Shown: positions 9,201 to 17,308, counted from the stretch's first letter. The stretch is 64,000 nucleotides of DNA from JAJCZZ01 sp964569085 (GCA_964569085.1 CAZMTA010000012.1:41109-105108), one strand, 5' to 3'. Numbers and translations are program-made. Notes: generated by a model not told the origin, from the letters alone.

Positions 9201-9658
9201 GCCAGGACCGCCTCCAGCTCGCGGAGGAAGCGCGCCGTGTCCTCGTCCTCCACGGACTCGGGATCGATCCCGTCCAGGTAGCGGCGCCCCACGTACCCGC
9301 CCGGATCGGCGCCCCGGGCGGCTCCGGTGCGGATCCACGCCCGGTTGACCCAGGTGATCCGGCCCCCCGGGTCGAGGACGGCGATCTCGGCGTCCAGGGC
9401 GTCCAGCACCGCCACCGCCTCTTCCCTGTGGCGGTGGGCCTGGAGCAGGAGCGCCGCGCAGAGACCTCCGGCCAGGGAGAGGACCCCCCGCACCCCGGCC
9501 TCCGCCGCTCCCGGGGCCAGGAGCCGGATCCCCAGGCGGGGGAGCGTGTCCGTCGCCACGGCCACCAGCACGGCGAGCGCCACCCACACCGCGAGAGCCG
9601 CGCCGAGGAAGAGCCACAGTGGGGGAGCCACCCGCGAGGCGCGGGCGGGGGTAGGCAT
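6248..9658 (-). CDS. membrane-bound multi-PAS hybrid histidine kinase/response regulator
   Basis: A 1136-residue sensor. Two membrane helices (about 13-36 and 50-70) with almost no periplasmic loop are followed by three PAS domains (about 75-205, 210-325, 345-460), a GAF-like domain (475-610), a fourth PAS (620-745), then HisKA with the phosphorylated H770 in AHDIRN, a catalytic HATPase domain (EDTGAGM; GQGTGLGLASCYG) and a C-terminal receiver with D1068 in LILTDAMMP. The short outer loop means the signal is probably sensed in the membrane or cytoplasm by PAS/GAF. The terminal receiver suggests a relay to an unlinked Hpt or regulator protein; no partner is next to it. A 177-bp divergent spacer lies between it and the thioesterase gene. 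Confidence 0.88.
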   Translation of the reverse strand: MPTPARASRVAPPLWLFLGAALAVWVALAVLVAVATDTLPRLGIRLLAPGAAEAGVRGVLSLAGGLCAALLLQAHRHREEAVAVLDALDAEIAVLDPGGRITWVNRAWIRTGAARGADPGGYVGRRYLDGIDPESVEDEDTARFLRELEAVLAGDRDEFSLDYPFREPGGRRWFRASVRALRSEGARGGAVVAHVDVTAQKMAHAASVAQELRFRRAVDQAPFPTLLHAEDGEILRVNRAWIESTGWEPADLPSLEAWARLASDDAAAFLARFRGHLEGGEIHRSEDGFVIRTRSGRERIWDLSSVALGHLEDGRRLVLSMAADVTGRARAEAATARARDELRAVFDASPAPIVTLATDGTVRRWNPAASELFGWTVDEARGRYPPFVPPDRMDDFRANVARVVAGRPLRNREVQRLARDGRELAVSLSAAPILDEAGAVTGVAAIVVDVTDRKQTEDQLRRLNRSLRILGATNRAVARGSEPRRLLADICATTVEVGGHRGAWVALKPTHDGGDVLVAARHGADLPPAADPAGMPGVCAALDALEGEAVVRDASEEPDCACPPALVSPHPAVAALPLSREDDVAGVLVVLAGPGGFGRGDVDDLKEMAREVGRGLAVASTYRDLRLLRTAIESLDLGISIADQGQPGHPLVFANEGLARMTGVPARELLGRPPHFLEGDDDERSEEDRAALAEAVRTGHPIQRAVPLRRRSGERYWDRVTLDSVRDESGAVSHVVAVEEDVTERRRMGRELKHRERLSALGQLAGGVAHDIRNLLTAVGGLVDLSLRDGEDAESTRANLLEIKALLPRSRSVLNRLLSFSRREDLDAQEIDLRDALGDAVKLLKSVFRDDVRASLEMDGPAWVRIDPGQFQQLVLNVAVNSQHAMPDGGHFRVTCRTDQSDVALPPEAREWSSGAAQRWVWVSMEDTGAGMHPETVARAFEPFFTTKETGQGTGLGLASCYGLVNGSGGHIWLESEPGHGTTLHFVLPRLPLAAVRTEPEAPDPRAEEPERGAPLEILLAEDEQAIRETFRRFLEREGHRVRAAADGAEAWEIFQEAPDRPALILTDAMMPRMSGIELSRRILERRPDLPVILISGYVSRELPELPRAERVRLLHKPFDLADLRQVVAEMTRKSG

Positions 9659-9835
9659 GACGCGCACGAGGCTGGGCTGGAGCGGACCGTGGGTAGAGGG
9701 AGCCCGGGCAGGGTCAGTATTCACGGCGCCCCGGCGTGGCGCCACCCCCGGGCCTCCCCGTCCACCGAGGGCACCGCGGGAGGAGGCCGGGGTAGGGACG
9801 CCGACCCCCGGTCCGCTCCTCCCACCCAGGTCGCC

Positions 9836-10699
9836 ATGTCCTTCACCGCCGCCGACCTCGTCGACCGGCTGGACCTCGAGGTCATCGAGCACAACATCTT
9901 CCGTGGGCGGAACCGGGACATCGGCACCGGCCGCATCTACGGAGGCCAGGTCCTCGCCCAGGCCCTCGTGGCCGCGGGGCGCACGGTGGAGGAGGGCCGC
10001 GCCGTCCACTCCATGCACGGCTACTTCATCCTCCCCGGGGACCTGGACGTCCCGGTGGTCTACTTCGTGGACCGGCTCCGTGACGGCGGATCGTTCACGA
10101 CCCGCCGGGTCACCGCCATCCAGCACGGCAACGCGATCTTCAACCTCTCCGCCTCCTTCCACGAGCCGGAGGAGGGCCTGGAGCATCAGGACGGGATGCC
10201 CGACGTGCCCGACCCCGAGACGCTCCGCCCCGAGCTGGACGTGATCCGGGAGAACGCCGACCGGATCCCCGAGCGTCTCCGTGCGGTCCTCACCCAGGAC
10301 CGGGCCCTGGACTTCCGCTCGGTGGACGACGAGACGCCCTTCGACACGTCGGTGCGCGAGCCGCGCCAGCGCTACTGGGTGCGCGCCGTGGGCGAGGTCG
10401 GGGACGACCCCCTCCACCATCGCGCCGTCCTGGCGTACGCCTCGGACTACGGCCTCCTGGTGACGTCGCTCCGCCCCCACGGCATGAGCTTCCGGGACGA
10501 CCGTCTCATGGTGGCCAGCCTCGACCATTCCATCTGGTTCCACCGTCCCCTCCGCGTGGACGAGTGGCTCCTCTACTGCGTGGACAGCCCGGTGGCGTGC
10601 GGCGGACGCGGCTTCGCCCGGGGCGCGTACTACGACCGGGAGGGGCGCCTGGTGGCGTCGGTGGCGCAGGAAGGCCTGGTCCGTCTGAGGACGCGGTGA
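9836..10699 (+). CDS. tesB: acyl-CoA thioesterase II
   Basis: A 287-residue double hot-dog protein, the normal length for TesB. It hydrolyses acyl-CoA to free fatty acid and CoA in the cytoplasm. The catalytic triad of the E. coli enzyme is Asp204, Thr228 and Gln278; here codon 204 is Asp (LAYASDYG), codon 278 is Gln (VAQEG) and codon 228 is Ser (VASLDHS), a conservative change. The N-terminal motif GRIYGGQVLAQAL is the family hallmark. The GTG of the next gene overlaps its stop (GTGA), so it is co-translated with the beta-propeller lipoprotein, an unexplained pairing. Confidence 0.93.
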   Translation: MSFTAADLVDRLDLEVIEHNIFRGRNRDIGTGRIYGGQVLAQALVAAGRTVEEGRAVHSMHGYFILPGDLDVPVVYFVDRLRDGGSFTTRRVTAIQHGNAIFNLSASFHEPEEGLEHQDGMPDVPDPETLRPELDVIRENADRIPERLRAVLTQDRALDFRSVDDETPFDTSVREPRQRYWVRAVGEVGDDPLHHRAVLAYASDYGLLVTSLRPHGMSFRDDRLMVASLDHSIWFHRPLRVDEWLLYCVDSPVACGGRGFARGAYYDREGRLVASVAQEGLVRLRTR

Positions 10700-11697
10700 C
10701 GCGTCGGGTCGGCAGGAGGGTGGGGGCCCGCGCGACGGCGGCGGCATGGCTCCTCCTGGTCGCCTGCGGCGAGGGCGGGGAGGAGCGCCCGGCGGCGCGT
10801 TCCGGAGGCCCGGAGGACGAGCCCCGTCCGGCCTCGACCGCCCCCGCGGAGGCCTCCGCCCCTGGCGCCGCCGGACCGTCCGACGGGGCCCCGCGACCCG
10901 CCGCCCCGGAGCGGGTCCACGAGGGCGTGTGGTCCCCCGACGGCGAGCGGCTGGCGGTGACGTGGGACCGGGGGCGGGGCGCCCGACTCCTCGGTCTGCT
11001 GGTGGGCACCGACTCCACGCCCCGGGCCGCCGCCCGCGGGCTTCCCCTCTCCAGGGGGCGGGGCGCCTGGGCCACCTGGGCGCCCGACGGCTTCTGGATC
11101 GCGTACGAGGCCGGGGGGGACGTCCACCGCATGCGCCCCGACGGCACGGGGGACGAGCCCCTGGTGTCCGGGCCCGGAGCCCAGTCCCATCCGGCGTGGG
11201 CGCCCGACGGCTCGAGGCTCGCTCTGGTGGAGGAGGACGGCGGACGCTCCGCGCTCCGCGTGGTGCGACCGGGAGGCGATGCCCTGACCCGCGTCCCGGC
11301 TCCGGACGGGGCGCGCTGGCGGGCCCCCGCCTGGACCCCCTCCGGCGAGGGCCTGGTGGTGGAGCTCTCCCGCCCCGGCGGCAGCACGCTCCACGCCGTG
11401 GCCGCCGAGGGCGGGCCCACCCGGGAGCTCGTCGCGGGCGCCGACCCCGCCTTCGGGCCCCGGGGGCGGCTCTGGTGGTCCCGGAGCGACTCGATCTTCC
11501 GGGCCGACTGGGACGACGACGTCCTCGCCGCCCCCCGCCTGGTGGTCACCCCCGGCCGGACCCCCGCGCCGGCGCCCGACGGCGTCCGCCTCGCCTTCGT
11601 GCGGGACGGCGCCGACGGCGCCGCCCTCTGGATGCTGCACCTCGACACCGGCGGGGAGCGTCGCGTCACGGCGCCCTCCGTCGGCCCCACCCCATGA
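10696..11697 (+). CDS. TolB/PD40-type beta-propeller lipoprotein
   Basis: A 333-residue lipoprotein: basic start, hydrophobic stretch and lipobox LVAC within the first 25 residues, then a disordered Ala/Pro/Glu-rich linker to about residue 75. From there WSPDGERLAV, WAPDGFWIAY, WAPDGSRLAL and WTPSGEGLVV are successive blades of a TolB-like (PD40) propeller. Such proteins sit in the periplasm anchored to a membrane and act as binding scaffolds. The GTG at 10696 is chosen because it overlaps the tesB stop by 4 bases and places the signal sequence at the start. Confidence 0.78.
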   Translation: MTRRVGRRVGARATAAAWLLLVACGEGGEERPAARSGGPEDEPRPASTAPAEASAPGAAGPSDGAPRPAAPERVHEGVWSPDGERLAVTWDRGRGARLLGLLVGTDSTPRAAARGLPLSRGRGAWATWAPDGFWIAYEAGGDVHRMRPDGTGDEPLVSGPGAQSHPAWAPDGSRLALVEEDGGRSALRVVRPGGDALTRVPAPDGARWRAPAWTPSGEGLVVELSRPGGSTLHAVAAEGGPTRELVAGADPAFGPRGRLWWSRSDSIFRADWDDDVLAAPRLVVTPGRTPAPAPDGVRLAFVRDGADGAALWMLHLDTGGERRVTAPSVGPTP

Positions 11698-11719
11698 GCC
11701 CCCGCCCGGAGCCCCGTCC

Positions 11720-12298
11720 ATGAACGTCTGTGTCTTCTGCGGCTCCAGCGAGGGGGCCCGCCCCGAGTACGCCCGCGCCGCCGCCGAGCTGGGCCGGGCC
11801 GTGGCCCGTGGAGGGCATCGCCTGGTGTACGGCGGGGCCCGGGCCGGGCTCATGGGCGTGCTGGCCGACGCCGCGCTGGACGCCGGGGGCGACGTGACCG
11901 GGGTGCTCCCCCAGCCGCTCTTCGGCCGGGAGCTCGCCCATCCGGGCCTGGCGGAGCTGGTGGTCGTGCGGAGCATGCACGAGCGGAAGGCCACCATGGT
12001 GGACCGCTCCGACGCCTTCGTCGTGCTGCCCGGAGGCATCGGCACGCTGGACGAGACCTTCGAGGTCCTCAGCTGGGCCCAGCTCGGGATCCACTCCAAG
12101 CCGGTGGGGCTCCTGGACGTGGAGGGTTACTTCGAGGCTCTCCTGGCCTTCCTGGACCACACCGTGGCCGAGGGCTTCGTGGGGGGCTCGCACCGCGAGC
12201 TCCTCCGGGTGGAGCGGGACGTGGAGACGCTCCTGGCGGGGCTCGAGGCGTGGACTCCGGCGAGGGTCGACACGGGGATGGGGCTGGACGACGCCTAG
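11720..12298 (+). CDS. LOG-family nucleoside 5'-monophosphate phosphoribohydrolase
   Basis: A 192-residue Rossmann-fold protein. FCGSSEGARPEY at the start, GGARAGLMG, and PGGIGTLDE in the middle are the defining motifs of the LOG (lonely guy)/YvdD family; the last is the PGGxGTxxE signature with catalytic Glu. Members remove ribose 5-phosphate from nucleoside monophosphates, including cytokinin precursors; the true substrate in most bacteria is uncertain. It lies 22 bases after the lipoprotein gene. Its stop shares the sequence CTAG with the stop of the convergent DUF72 gene, leaving no space for a terminator. Confidence 0.88.
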   Translation: MNVCVFCGSSEGARPEYARAAAELGRAVARGGHRLVYGGARAGLMGVLADAALDAGGDVTGVLPQPLFGRELAHPGLAELVVVRSMHERKATMVDRSDAFVVLPGGIGTLDETFEVLSWAQLGIHSKPVGLLDVEGYFEALLAFLDHTVAEGFVGGSHRELLRVERDVETLLAGLEAWTPARVDTGMGLDDA

Positions 12299-13275
12299 GC
12301 GCGCACCCGCTCCGCCACCGCCCGGGCCAGCCGCTCCACCGAGATCGGCGAGGAGCCCTCGGCCTTGTTGTTCACCACCACGAACGCCTCGCTCCCGGCC
12401 GTCGTGGCGGCCACCACCGCCTCCGCCAGGGCGCTCCGGGAGGTCGGGTCCTCGTCCACCAGCCGGTCGAAGGGCTCGTACCGGTCGCGCGCCGCCTCGT
12501 AGCGCAGCCCGGCGTGGAGCATCCACCGGGCCACGAGGGGCCGGTCCTGGCGGGGTGGGAAGGCCCGGAGCTGCTCGTCCAGCCCGGACATGGCCGGGTG
12601 CACCGTGTGGCAGTGGACCGCGCCCGCCGTCTCCAGGGCGTCCACGTAGGCGGGCGTCAGCAGGGCCGGCGTGCGGAGCTCCACCGCGTAGAGGGGCCCC
12701 GCCGGCAGGCCCTCCAGGAAGGTGGCCAGCCGGGACGCGAAGCGCTCCGGCCCGTCCACTAAGGAGGCGGGCATGGGGGAGAGCTGGAAGAGGAGCGGGC
12801 CGGCCTTCGCGCCGAGCCCGTCCACCATGGGCCCCACCACCACGTCGGTGGCCCATGCCGCGTCCAGGAACAGGGGGTTCCGGGTCCGCACGCTCCCGGC
12901 GTCGGGATCCAGCGGCGAGGTGACGAGGCGGTCCGCCTTCACCAGGAAGCGGAAGCCGTCGGGCACGGCGTCGGCGTACGCCCGGAAGTCCGCCGCCTCC
13001 AGGGACCGGTAGTACGAGCGGTCCACCCCCACCGTCCCCATGAGCGGGTGCTTCGCGTAGGCCGCGAGCCCTTCCCGGGCCAGGATCCGGGTCGAGACCT
13101 CCCGGTCGTAGACCAGCCCGGCCCACCCGGGAAAGCTCCACGACGAGGTGCCCAGCCGCGCGCCCCGGGGGAGGCGGCCGGCGAGGGCGCGGAGCTCCTG
13201 CGGCGCCTCGGCGGGGCCGACGGCGCGGACGGAGGGCGGGGGATCGGAGCCGAAGAGGCCGAGCTGGTCGGTCAT
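12295..13275 (-). CDS. DUF72 family protein (YecE-like)
   Basis: A 326-residue TIM-barrel-like DUF72 protein. GTSSWSFPGWAGLVY near residue 43 matches the N-terminal GTSGWSYPGW family motif; VDRSYYRSL, FRFLVKADRLVTSP and FVVVNNKAEGSSP follow in the usual order. Function is unknown for the whole family. The ATG at 13275 is preceded by TAGATT with 7 bases between, so the message may start at the ATG itself. The reading end overlaps the LOG gene stop in a shared CTAG. Confidence 0.85.
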   Translation of the reverse strand: MTDQLGLFGSDPPPSVRAVGPAEAPQELRALAGRLPRGARLGTSSWSFPGWAGLVYDREVSTRILAREGLAAYAKHPLMGTVGVDRSYYRSLEAADFRAYADAVPDGFRFLVKADRLVTSPLDPDAGSVRTRNPLFLDAAWATDVVVGPMVDGLGAKAGPLLFQLSPMPASLVDGPERFASRLATFLEGLPAGPLYAVELRTPALLTPAYVDALETAGAVHCHTVHPAMSGLDEQLRAFPPRQDRPLVARWMLHAGLRYEAARDRYEPFDRLVDEDPTSRSALAEAVVAATTAGSEAFVVVNNKAEGSSPISVERLARAVAERVRA

Positions 13276-13282
13276 GGGGAGG

Positions 13283-13288
13283 AATCTA
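13283..13288 (-). promoter_or_regulatory. -10-like TAGATT seven bases before the DUF72 ATG
   Basis: On the minus strand TAGATT is followed by CCTCCCC and the ATG at 13275. This spacing would place the transcription start at or beside the A of the ATG, a leaderless message. No ribosome-binding site is visible. Confidence 0.4.
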
Positions 13289-13346
13289 GGGCCTGCGCCG
13301 CCCGGCGCAGGGCGGAGGCGGGCCTCTCCCGCCGTCCTCTTGCGCG

Positions 13347-13397
13347 ATGTCTCTGTGAGATATAGATAAATGACAAATACATATCCCGAAGAGACAT
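13347..13397 (+). promoter_or_regulatory. inverted repeat ATGTCTCT ... AGAGACAT before the PadR gene
   Basis: A perfect 8-bp inverted repeat, arms 13347-13354 and 13390-13397, separated by 35 bases of unusually AT-rich DNA that contains -10-like hexamers such as TACATA (13378-13383). The right arm covers the ATG at 13396. PadR-type regulators bind dyads of ATGT/ACAT type and commonly repress their own operon, so this is a good candidate autoregulatory operator for the following PadR-ADOP pair. Confidence 0.5.
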
Positions 13398-13755
13398 GCC
13401 CGCCATGAGCCGAGCCGACGTCCCCGCCGAGCCCCCCACGCCCCTGACCTACCGCATCCTCCTGGCCCTGGCCGGGGGGGTCCGCCACGGCTACGGGATC
13501 ATCAAGGAGATCGAGGCCCGGGACGGGGAGGGGGCGGCGCCCAGCACCGGCGCGCTCTACCTGGCGCTGCAGCGCATGGAGGCCGACGACCTCATCGCCG
13601 ACGCCGAGCCCCCTTCCGAGGGGGCCGACGGACGGCGGCGGTACTACCGGTTGACCGACCGGGGGCGCCGGGTGGCCGAGGCCGAGTCGGCGCGCCTCGT
13701 CGGGCTGGTGGCGGCGGCGCGGGAGCGGAACCTCCTGCCGGAGGGCAGCGCGTGA
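13396..13755 (+). CDS. PadR-family transcriptional regulator
   Basis: A 119-residue winged-helix protein. PLTYRILLALAGGVRHGYGIIKEIE and STGALYLALQRME are the PadR recognition helices, and RRRYYRLTDRGRRVAEAE is the wing and dimer helix. It probably represses its own operon; the AT-rich inverted repeat just upstream is the obvious site. The ATG at 13396 or the one at 13405 could be used. Its stop overlaps the GTG of the permease gene (GTGA), the standard arrangement for PadR-ADOP pairs. Confidence 0.88.
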   Translation: MPAMSRADVPAEPPTPLTYRILLALAGGVRHGYGIIKEIEARDGEGAAPSTGALYLALQRMEADDLIADAEPPSEGADGRRRYYRLTDRGRRVAEAESARLVGLVAAARERNLLPEGSA

Positions 13756-16445
13756 GCACGCGCCTCCTCCGGCTCCTCCTGCGCCTGGCGCCGGCCCGGG
13801 TCCGGGATCGCTACGGCCCGGAGATGCTGGAGGTGCACCGGAGACGGCTCCAGGAGCGGCACGGCCTCGGCCGGCTCCTCTTCGGATGGCGGGAGGTGAT
13901 GGGCACGGCCGCCCTCGTCCTGCGGACCCGGCTGGGTGGGCGCGGGGCACGGCACGGCATCCACGGGACGGGAGGGGAGGGGATGATGGACGGGATCGGA
14001 CGGGACGTGCGATTCGCGGCGCGGGGGCTTCGGCGCAACCCCGGCTTCACCCTGGCCGCGCTGGCGGTGCTGGGCCTGGGGATCGGGGCCGTCACGGCCA
14101 TCTTCGGGGCGGCCAACGCCTACTTCTTCCGGCCGCTGCCCTTCGGGGAGGCGGACCGTCTGGTCCACCTCTACGAGTCCAACCCCGAGTTCGGGTGGAC
14201 CCACCAGACGGCCGCTCCGGCCAACGCCCTGGACTGGCGGGACGAAGTGGACGCCTTCCAGGACCTGGCGCTCTTCTCCTCCTTCGTGGGGAGGGTGACG
14301 CTCCTCCGGGAGGGGGATCCCCGGCTCCTGGGGGCGACGGAGGTGTCGGGCAACTTCTTCGAGGTCCTCGGCGTCCAGCCGGCCCTCGGCCGCGGCTTCC
14401 GGTGGGAGGAGACCTGGGCCGAGGGCCGGGAATGGGGGGAGGGGCGGGAGGGCGTCGTGCTGAGCCACGACGCCTGGGTCGAGCTCTTCGGCGCGGACCC
14501 GGAGGCGGTGGGGGCCACGCTCCCGATCAACGGCCGCACCGCCGTGGTGCTGGGCGTGATGCCGGAGGGGTTCGGCTACCCGTCCCCCGAGACGGACCTC
14601 TGGTCCACCTTCGGCTGGGAGCGGTCCACCCGGGACGCCACCTGGTTCCGTCGGGCCCACTGGCTCCGGCCGGTCGCGCGCCTGGCCCCCGGCGCCACCG
14701 TGGAGGAGGCCGACGCCCAGCTCCAGGTGGTGGTCGAGCGGCTCCAGGAGGCCTACCCGGAGACGAACCGGGTCATGGGGGCCGGGCTCATGCCCCTGCG
14801 GGCGTTCCTGATCCGTGACGTGCGCCGTTCGCTGACGATCCTCCTGGGGGCCGTGGGGCTCCTCCTCGTCCTGGCCTCCATCAACGTGGCGAACCTGGTC
14901 CTGGTGCGGGCCGCGGACCGGGCCCGGGAGGTGGCGGTGCGCTACGCCATGGGCGCGGGCCGCCGGAGCGTCCTCCGCCTCTTCCTCTCCGAGAGCGTGC
15001 TCCTGGCCCTGGGAGGCGCCGCCCTCGGGCTGGCGCTGGGCTGGGTCGGGCTCCGCTGGATCGGGCGCCTGAGCCCGCTGGGGATCCAGGGCGCCACCGG
15101 CGCGGTGCTGGACCACCGGGTGGTCCTCTTCGCCGGGGCCTCGGCCGCCCTCTCCCTCCTCGTCTTCGGCCTCGCGCCGGCGCTCCGGTCGCTCGGCGGC
15201 GGCCTGGAGGAGGCGCTCCGCGAGGGCGGGCGGGCCGGCTCCCCGGGGCGGACGGCGCTCCGGGGGGTGCGGGGGCTGGTGGTGGCCGAGGTGGCGCTGG
15301 CGCTGGTGCTCGTGGTGGCGGCCGGGCTGATGGTGCGGAGCTTCACCCTCCTCCGCTCGGTGGACCCGGGCTTCACGGCCGAGGGGACGCTGGCGGTCAC
15401 GTTCTCCATCCCCGAGGCGCGGTATTCCGCGCGGGACGACGTCCTGGCCTTCTATGACCGCTTCCTGGAGTCGGTCGAGGCCCGCCCGGGGATCGAGCGG
15501 GCCGGCCTGGTCCAGGCGCTCCCCCTGGCCGGATGGAGCTGGACGAGCCAGTTCCAGGCCGAAGGGTGGCCGCCGGAGCGGGTCGGGCACGAGGTGATCC
15601 ACCGCCGGGCGGACCGGGGGTACTTCGAGGCCCTGGAGATCCCGCTGGTCCGGGGCCGCTTCCCCGGGCCCGACGACCGGGCCGACGACCCCTGGGTGGT
15701 GGTCGTCAATGAGGCCTTCGCCCGGGAGCATTTCCCCGGCGAGGACCCGATCGGCCAGCGCATCGCCTTCGATCGCGCCGCCGCCGCCGACCCCGACGAC
15801 CACCGATGGCTGGAGGTCGTGGGCATCGTGGGCGACCAGCACCAGGCGAGCCCCGGCGAGCCCGTGGCGCCGGAGGTCTTCGAGAGCGCGTGGCAGGACT
15901 GGGGCCGGAGCAACTGGGTCGTGCTGCGCACCGACGGCGAGCCCCTGGCGGCCGTCCCCGCCGTCCGCGCCGTCCTCCGGGAGATGGATCCCCTCATCCC
16001 CCTGGCCCAGGTCCGGCCGCTGCGCCAGGTGTGGCGGGCCTCCATGGAGCGGGAGGAGATGATCCTGAGCCTCCTCACGGTGTTCGGGGTGGTGGCCCTC
16101 CTCCTGGCCACGGTGGGGGTGTACGGGGTCACCGCCCAGATGGCCCGCATGCGCACCCGGGAGATCGGCATCCGCATGGCCCTGGGCGCCGGGGGAGGCG
16201 ACGTCCTGGGCATGGTGCTGCGCCAGTCGCTGGGCCTCGTGGCGCTGGGGCTGGCCCTGGGCCTCGCCGTGGCGCTGGCGGGAACCGGGGTGCTCGCCGA
16301 CCTCCTCTACGGCGTCGAGCCCGACGATCCGCGAACGCTGGGGGCGGTCGTTGCGCTCCTGGCCGCCGCCGGCGTCGCGGCGTGCTGGTTCCCCGCCCGA
16401 CGGGCGACCACCGTGGACCCCGTGCGGTCCCTCAAGGCCGAGTAG
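13752..16445 (+). CDS. ADOP-type ABC permease (double FtsX)
   Basis: An 897-residue permease with a short prefix domain (residues 1-75), a first MacB periplasmic-core/FtsX unit and a second one, giving eight membrane helices (about 93-115, 363-385, 415-437, 455-478, 513-535, 770-792, 818-842, 855-880). This is the layout of the acidobacterial duplicated orphan permease family, in which two FtsX halves are fused and no ATPase gene is adjacent. RNPGFTLAALAVLGLGIG at the first helix and TREIGIRMALGAG in the last loop are family motifs. It probably works with a distant MacB-like ATPase to move a substrate or signal across the envelope. GTG start overlaps the PadR stop. Confidence 0.9.
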   Translation: MSTRLLRLLLRLAPARVRDRYGPEMLEVHRRRLQERHGLGRLLFGWREVMGTAALVLRTRLGGRGARHGIHGTGGEGMMDGIGRDVRFAARGLRRNPGFTLAALAVLGLGIGAVTAIFGAANAYFFRPLPFGEADRLVHLYESNPEFGWTHQTAAPANALDWRDEVDAFQDLALFSSFVGRVTLLREGDPRLLGATEVSGNFFEVLGVQPALGRGFRWEETWAEGREWGEGREGVVLSHDAWVELFGADPEAVGATLPINGRTAVVLGVMPEGFGYPSPETDLWSTFGWERSTRDATWFRRAHWLRPVARLAPGATVEEADAQLQVVVERLQEAYPETNRVMGAGLMPLRAFLIRDVRRSLTILLGAVGLLLVLASINVANLVLVRAADRAREVAVRYAMGAGRRSVLRLFLSESVLLALGGAALGLALGWVGLRWIGRLSPLGIQGATGAVLDHRVVLFAGASAALSLLVFGLAPALRSLGGGLEEALREGGRAGSPGRTALRGVRGLVVAEVALALVLVVAAGLMVRSFTLLRSVDPGFTAEGTLAVTFSIPEARYSARDDVLAFYDRFLESVEARPGIERAGLVQALPLAGWSWTSQFQAEGWPPERVGHEVIHRRADRGYFEALEIPLVRGRFPGPDDRADDPWVVVVNEAFAREHFPGEDPIGQRIAFDRAAAADPDDHRWLEVVGIVGDQHQASPGEPVAPEVFESAWQDWGRSNWVVLRTDGEPLAAVPAVRAVLREMDPLIPLAQVRPLRQVWRASMEREEMILSLLTVFGVVALLLATVGVYGVTAQMARMRTREIGIRMALGAGGGDVLGMVLRQSLGLVALGLALGLAVALAGTGVLADLLYGVEPDDPRTLGAVVALLAAAGVAACWFPARRATTVDPVRSLKAE

Positions 16446-16453
16446 CGGGGCTC

Positions 16454-16482
16454 CCGGGGCGGCGGGCGGGGTGCCGCCCCGG
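16454..16482 (+). terminator. 10-bp GC hairpin after the first ADOP gene
   Basis: CCGGGGCGGC (16454-16463) pairs perfectly with GCCGCCCCGG (16473-16482) across a 9-base loop. It follows the permease stop by 8 bases and precedes the promoter of the next gene. There is no T tract. Confidence 0.6.
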
Positions 16483-16519
16483 CCCGCGCCGGGGCCTCCA
16501 CGCTCCCGGCGCCGGGCCC

Positions 16520-16525
16520 TACCTT
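16520..16525 (+). promoter_or_regulatory. -10-like TACCTT six bases before an ATG
   Basis: TACCTT is followed by GGATGC and then the ATG at 16532. The same TACCTTGGA and 6-base spacing occur before the TPR gene on the minus strand at 60442-60431, so this looks like a real promoter element giving a leaderless message. Confidence 0.45.
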
Positions 16526-16531
16526 GGATGC

Positions 16532-16876
16532 ATGAACGTCCAGATCTTCGGAACCAAGAGCGACTTCGACACCCAGAAGGCCCTGCGCTTCTTCAAGGAG
16601 CGGCGGGTGCCGGTCCACTTCCACGACTTCAAGAACCGCTCCCCGTCCAAGGGGGAGCTCCGACGCTTCTTCCAGAAGCTCGGCGCCGACGCCGTCCTGG
16701 ACCGGGACGGGAAGCGGTTCCGCTCCCTCGGCCTCCACACGGCCCACTACGGCGACGATCGCTGGCTCGAGATCGCCGAGGAGGAGCCCGGGATCCTCCG
16801 GACCCCTCTCGTGCGCAACGGCAACGACGTCACGGTGGGCCACGCCGAGGAGACCTGGAAGGGCTGGGTGGAGTAG
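16532..16876 (+). CDS. ArsC/Spx-like thioredoxin-fold protein without the catalytic cysteine
   Basis: A 114-residue ArsC-fold protein: IFGTKSDFDTQKALRFFKER replaces the usual N-terminal loop, and TPLVRNGNDVTVGHAEETWKGW is the C-terminal ArsC/Spx segment with the conserved Arg after TP. In arsenate reductases and Spx the first loop carries CX5R or CXXC; here that loop reads GTKSDFDTQ and the whole protein has no cysteine. It is therefore unlikely to reduce arsenate and may be a binding or regulatory protein. It has its own putative promoter and sits between two PadR-ADOP units. Confidence 0.72.
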   Translation: MNVQIFGTKSDFDTQKALRFFKERRVPVHFHDFKNRSPSKGELRRFFQKLGADAVLDRDGKRFRSLGLHTAHYGDDRWLEIAEEEPGILRTPLVRNGNDVTVGHAEETWKGWVE

Positions 16877-16932
16877 GGCGCCACCCTCCGCCGCCGCACA
16901 CCGTTGCAACCCTGGCGGGCTCCGGACCGTCC

Positions 16933-16959
16933 TAGTATCTGTAGGATGACAGTCTGTCA
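16933..16959 (+). promoter_or_regulatory. promoter plus TGACAGTCTGTCA palindrome at the second PadR gene
   Basis: TAGTAT (16933-16938) looks like a -10 box, with 7 bases to the ATG at 16946. TGACAG-T-CTGTCA (16947-16959) is a perfect 13-bp palindrome just after that ATG. It is well placed for autorepression by the PadR protein. If the ATG at 16946 is the start, the operator lies inside the first codons. Confidence 0.5.
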
Positions 16960-17308
16960 CTCCACCGATATCGGCCCGACGCCCATGGACCCCACCGACC
17001 ACCTTCCCCTCGCCCCCCGGGACCTGCTGATCCTGGCGGTCCTGGCCGAGGGTCCCCTCCACGGGTACGGCCTCATCAAGGCCGTGGAGGAGCGTTCCCG
17101 CTCCGGCGTCCTCCTGGACCCGGCCAACCTGTACCGGGTGCTGCGCCGCATGCGATCGCTGGCATGGATCGAGGACGTGGAGGAGGAGGAGGAGCGGCGG
17201 CGCACCCACCGCATCACCGCGGACGGACGGGCGCTCCTGGCCGCCGAGCTCCGCCGCCTCGAGCGGCTCCTCGCCGACGCCCGCCCCGCGGTGGCCGGCG
17301 AGGGATGA
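16946..17308 (+). CDS. PadR-family transcriptional regulator, second copy
   Basis: A 120-residue PadR protein. PRDLLILAVLAEGPLHGYGL and PANLYRVLRRMRSL are the winged-helix core, and RRRTHRITADGRALLAAE the wing. The start is either ATG 16946, which fits a leaderless message from TAGTAT, or ATG 16985, which has no ribosome-binding site; I chose the first. The stop overlaps the ATG of the second ADOP permease (ATGA). It likely controls that permease through the palindrome beside its start. Confidence 0.85.
   Translation: MTVCHSTDIGPTPMDPTDHLPLAPRDLLILAVLAEGPLHGYGLIKAVEERSRSGVLLDPANLYRVLRRMRSLAWIEDVEEEEERRRTHRITADGRALLAAELRRLERLLADARPAVAGEG

Noticed and set aside
16532..16876. Functional arsenate reductase
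   Set aside because: The catalytic cysteine is absent and no arsenic resistance genes are adjacent.
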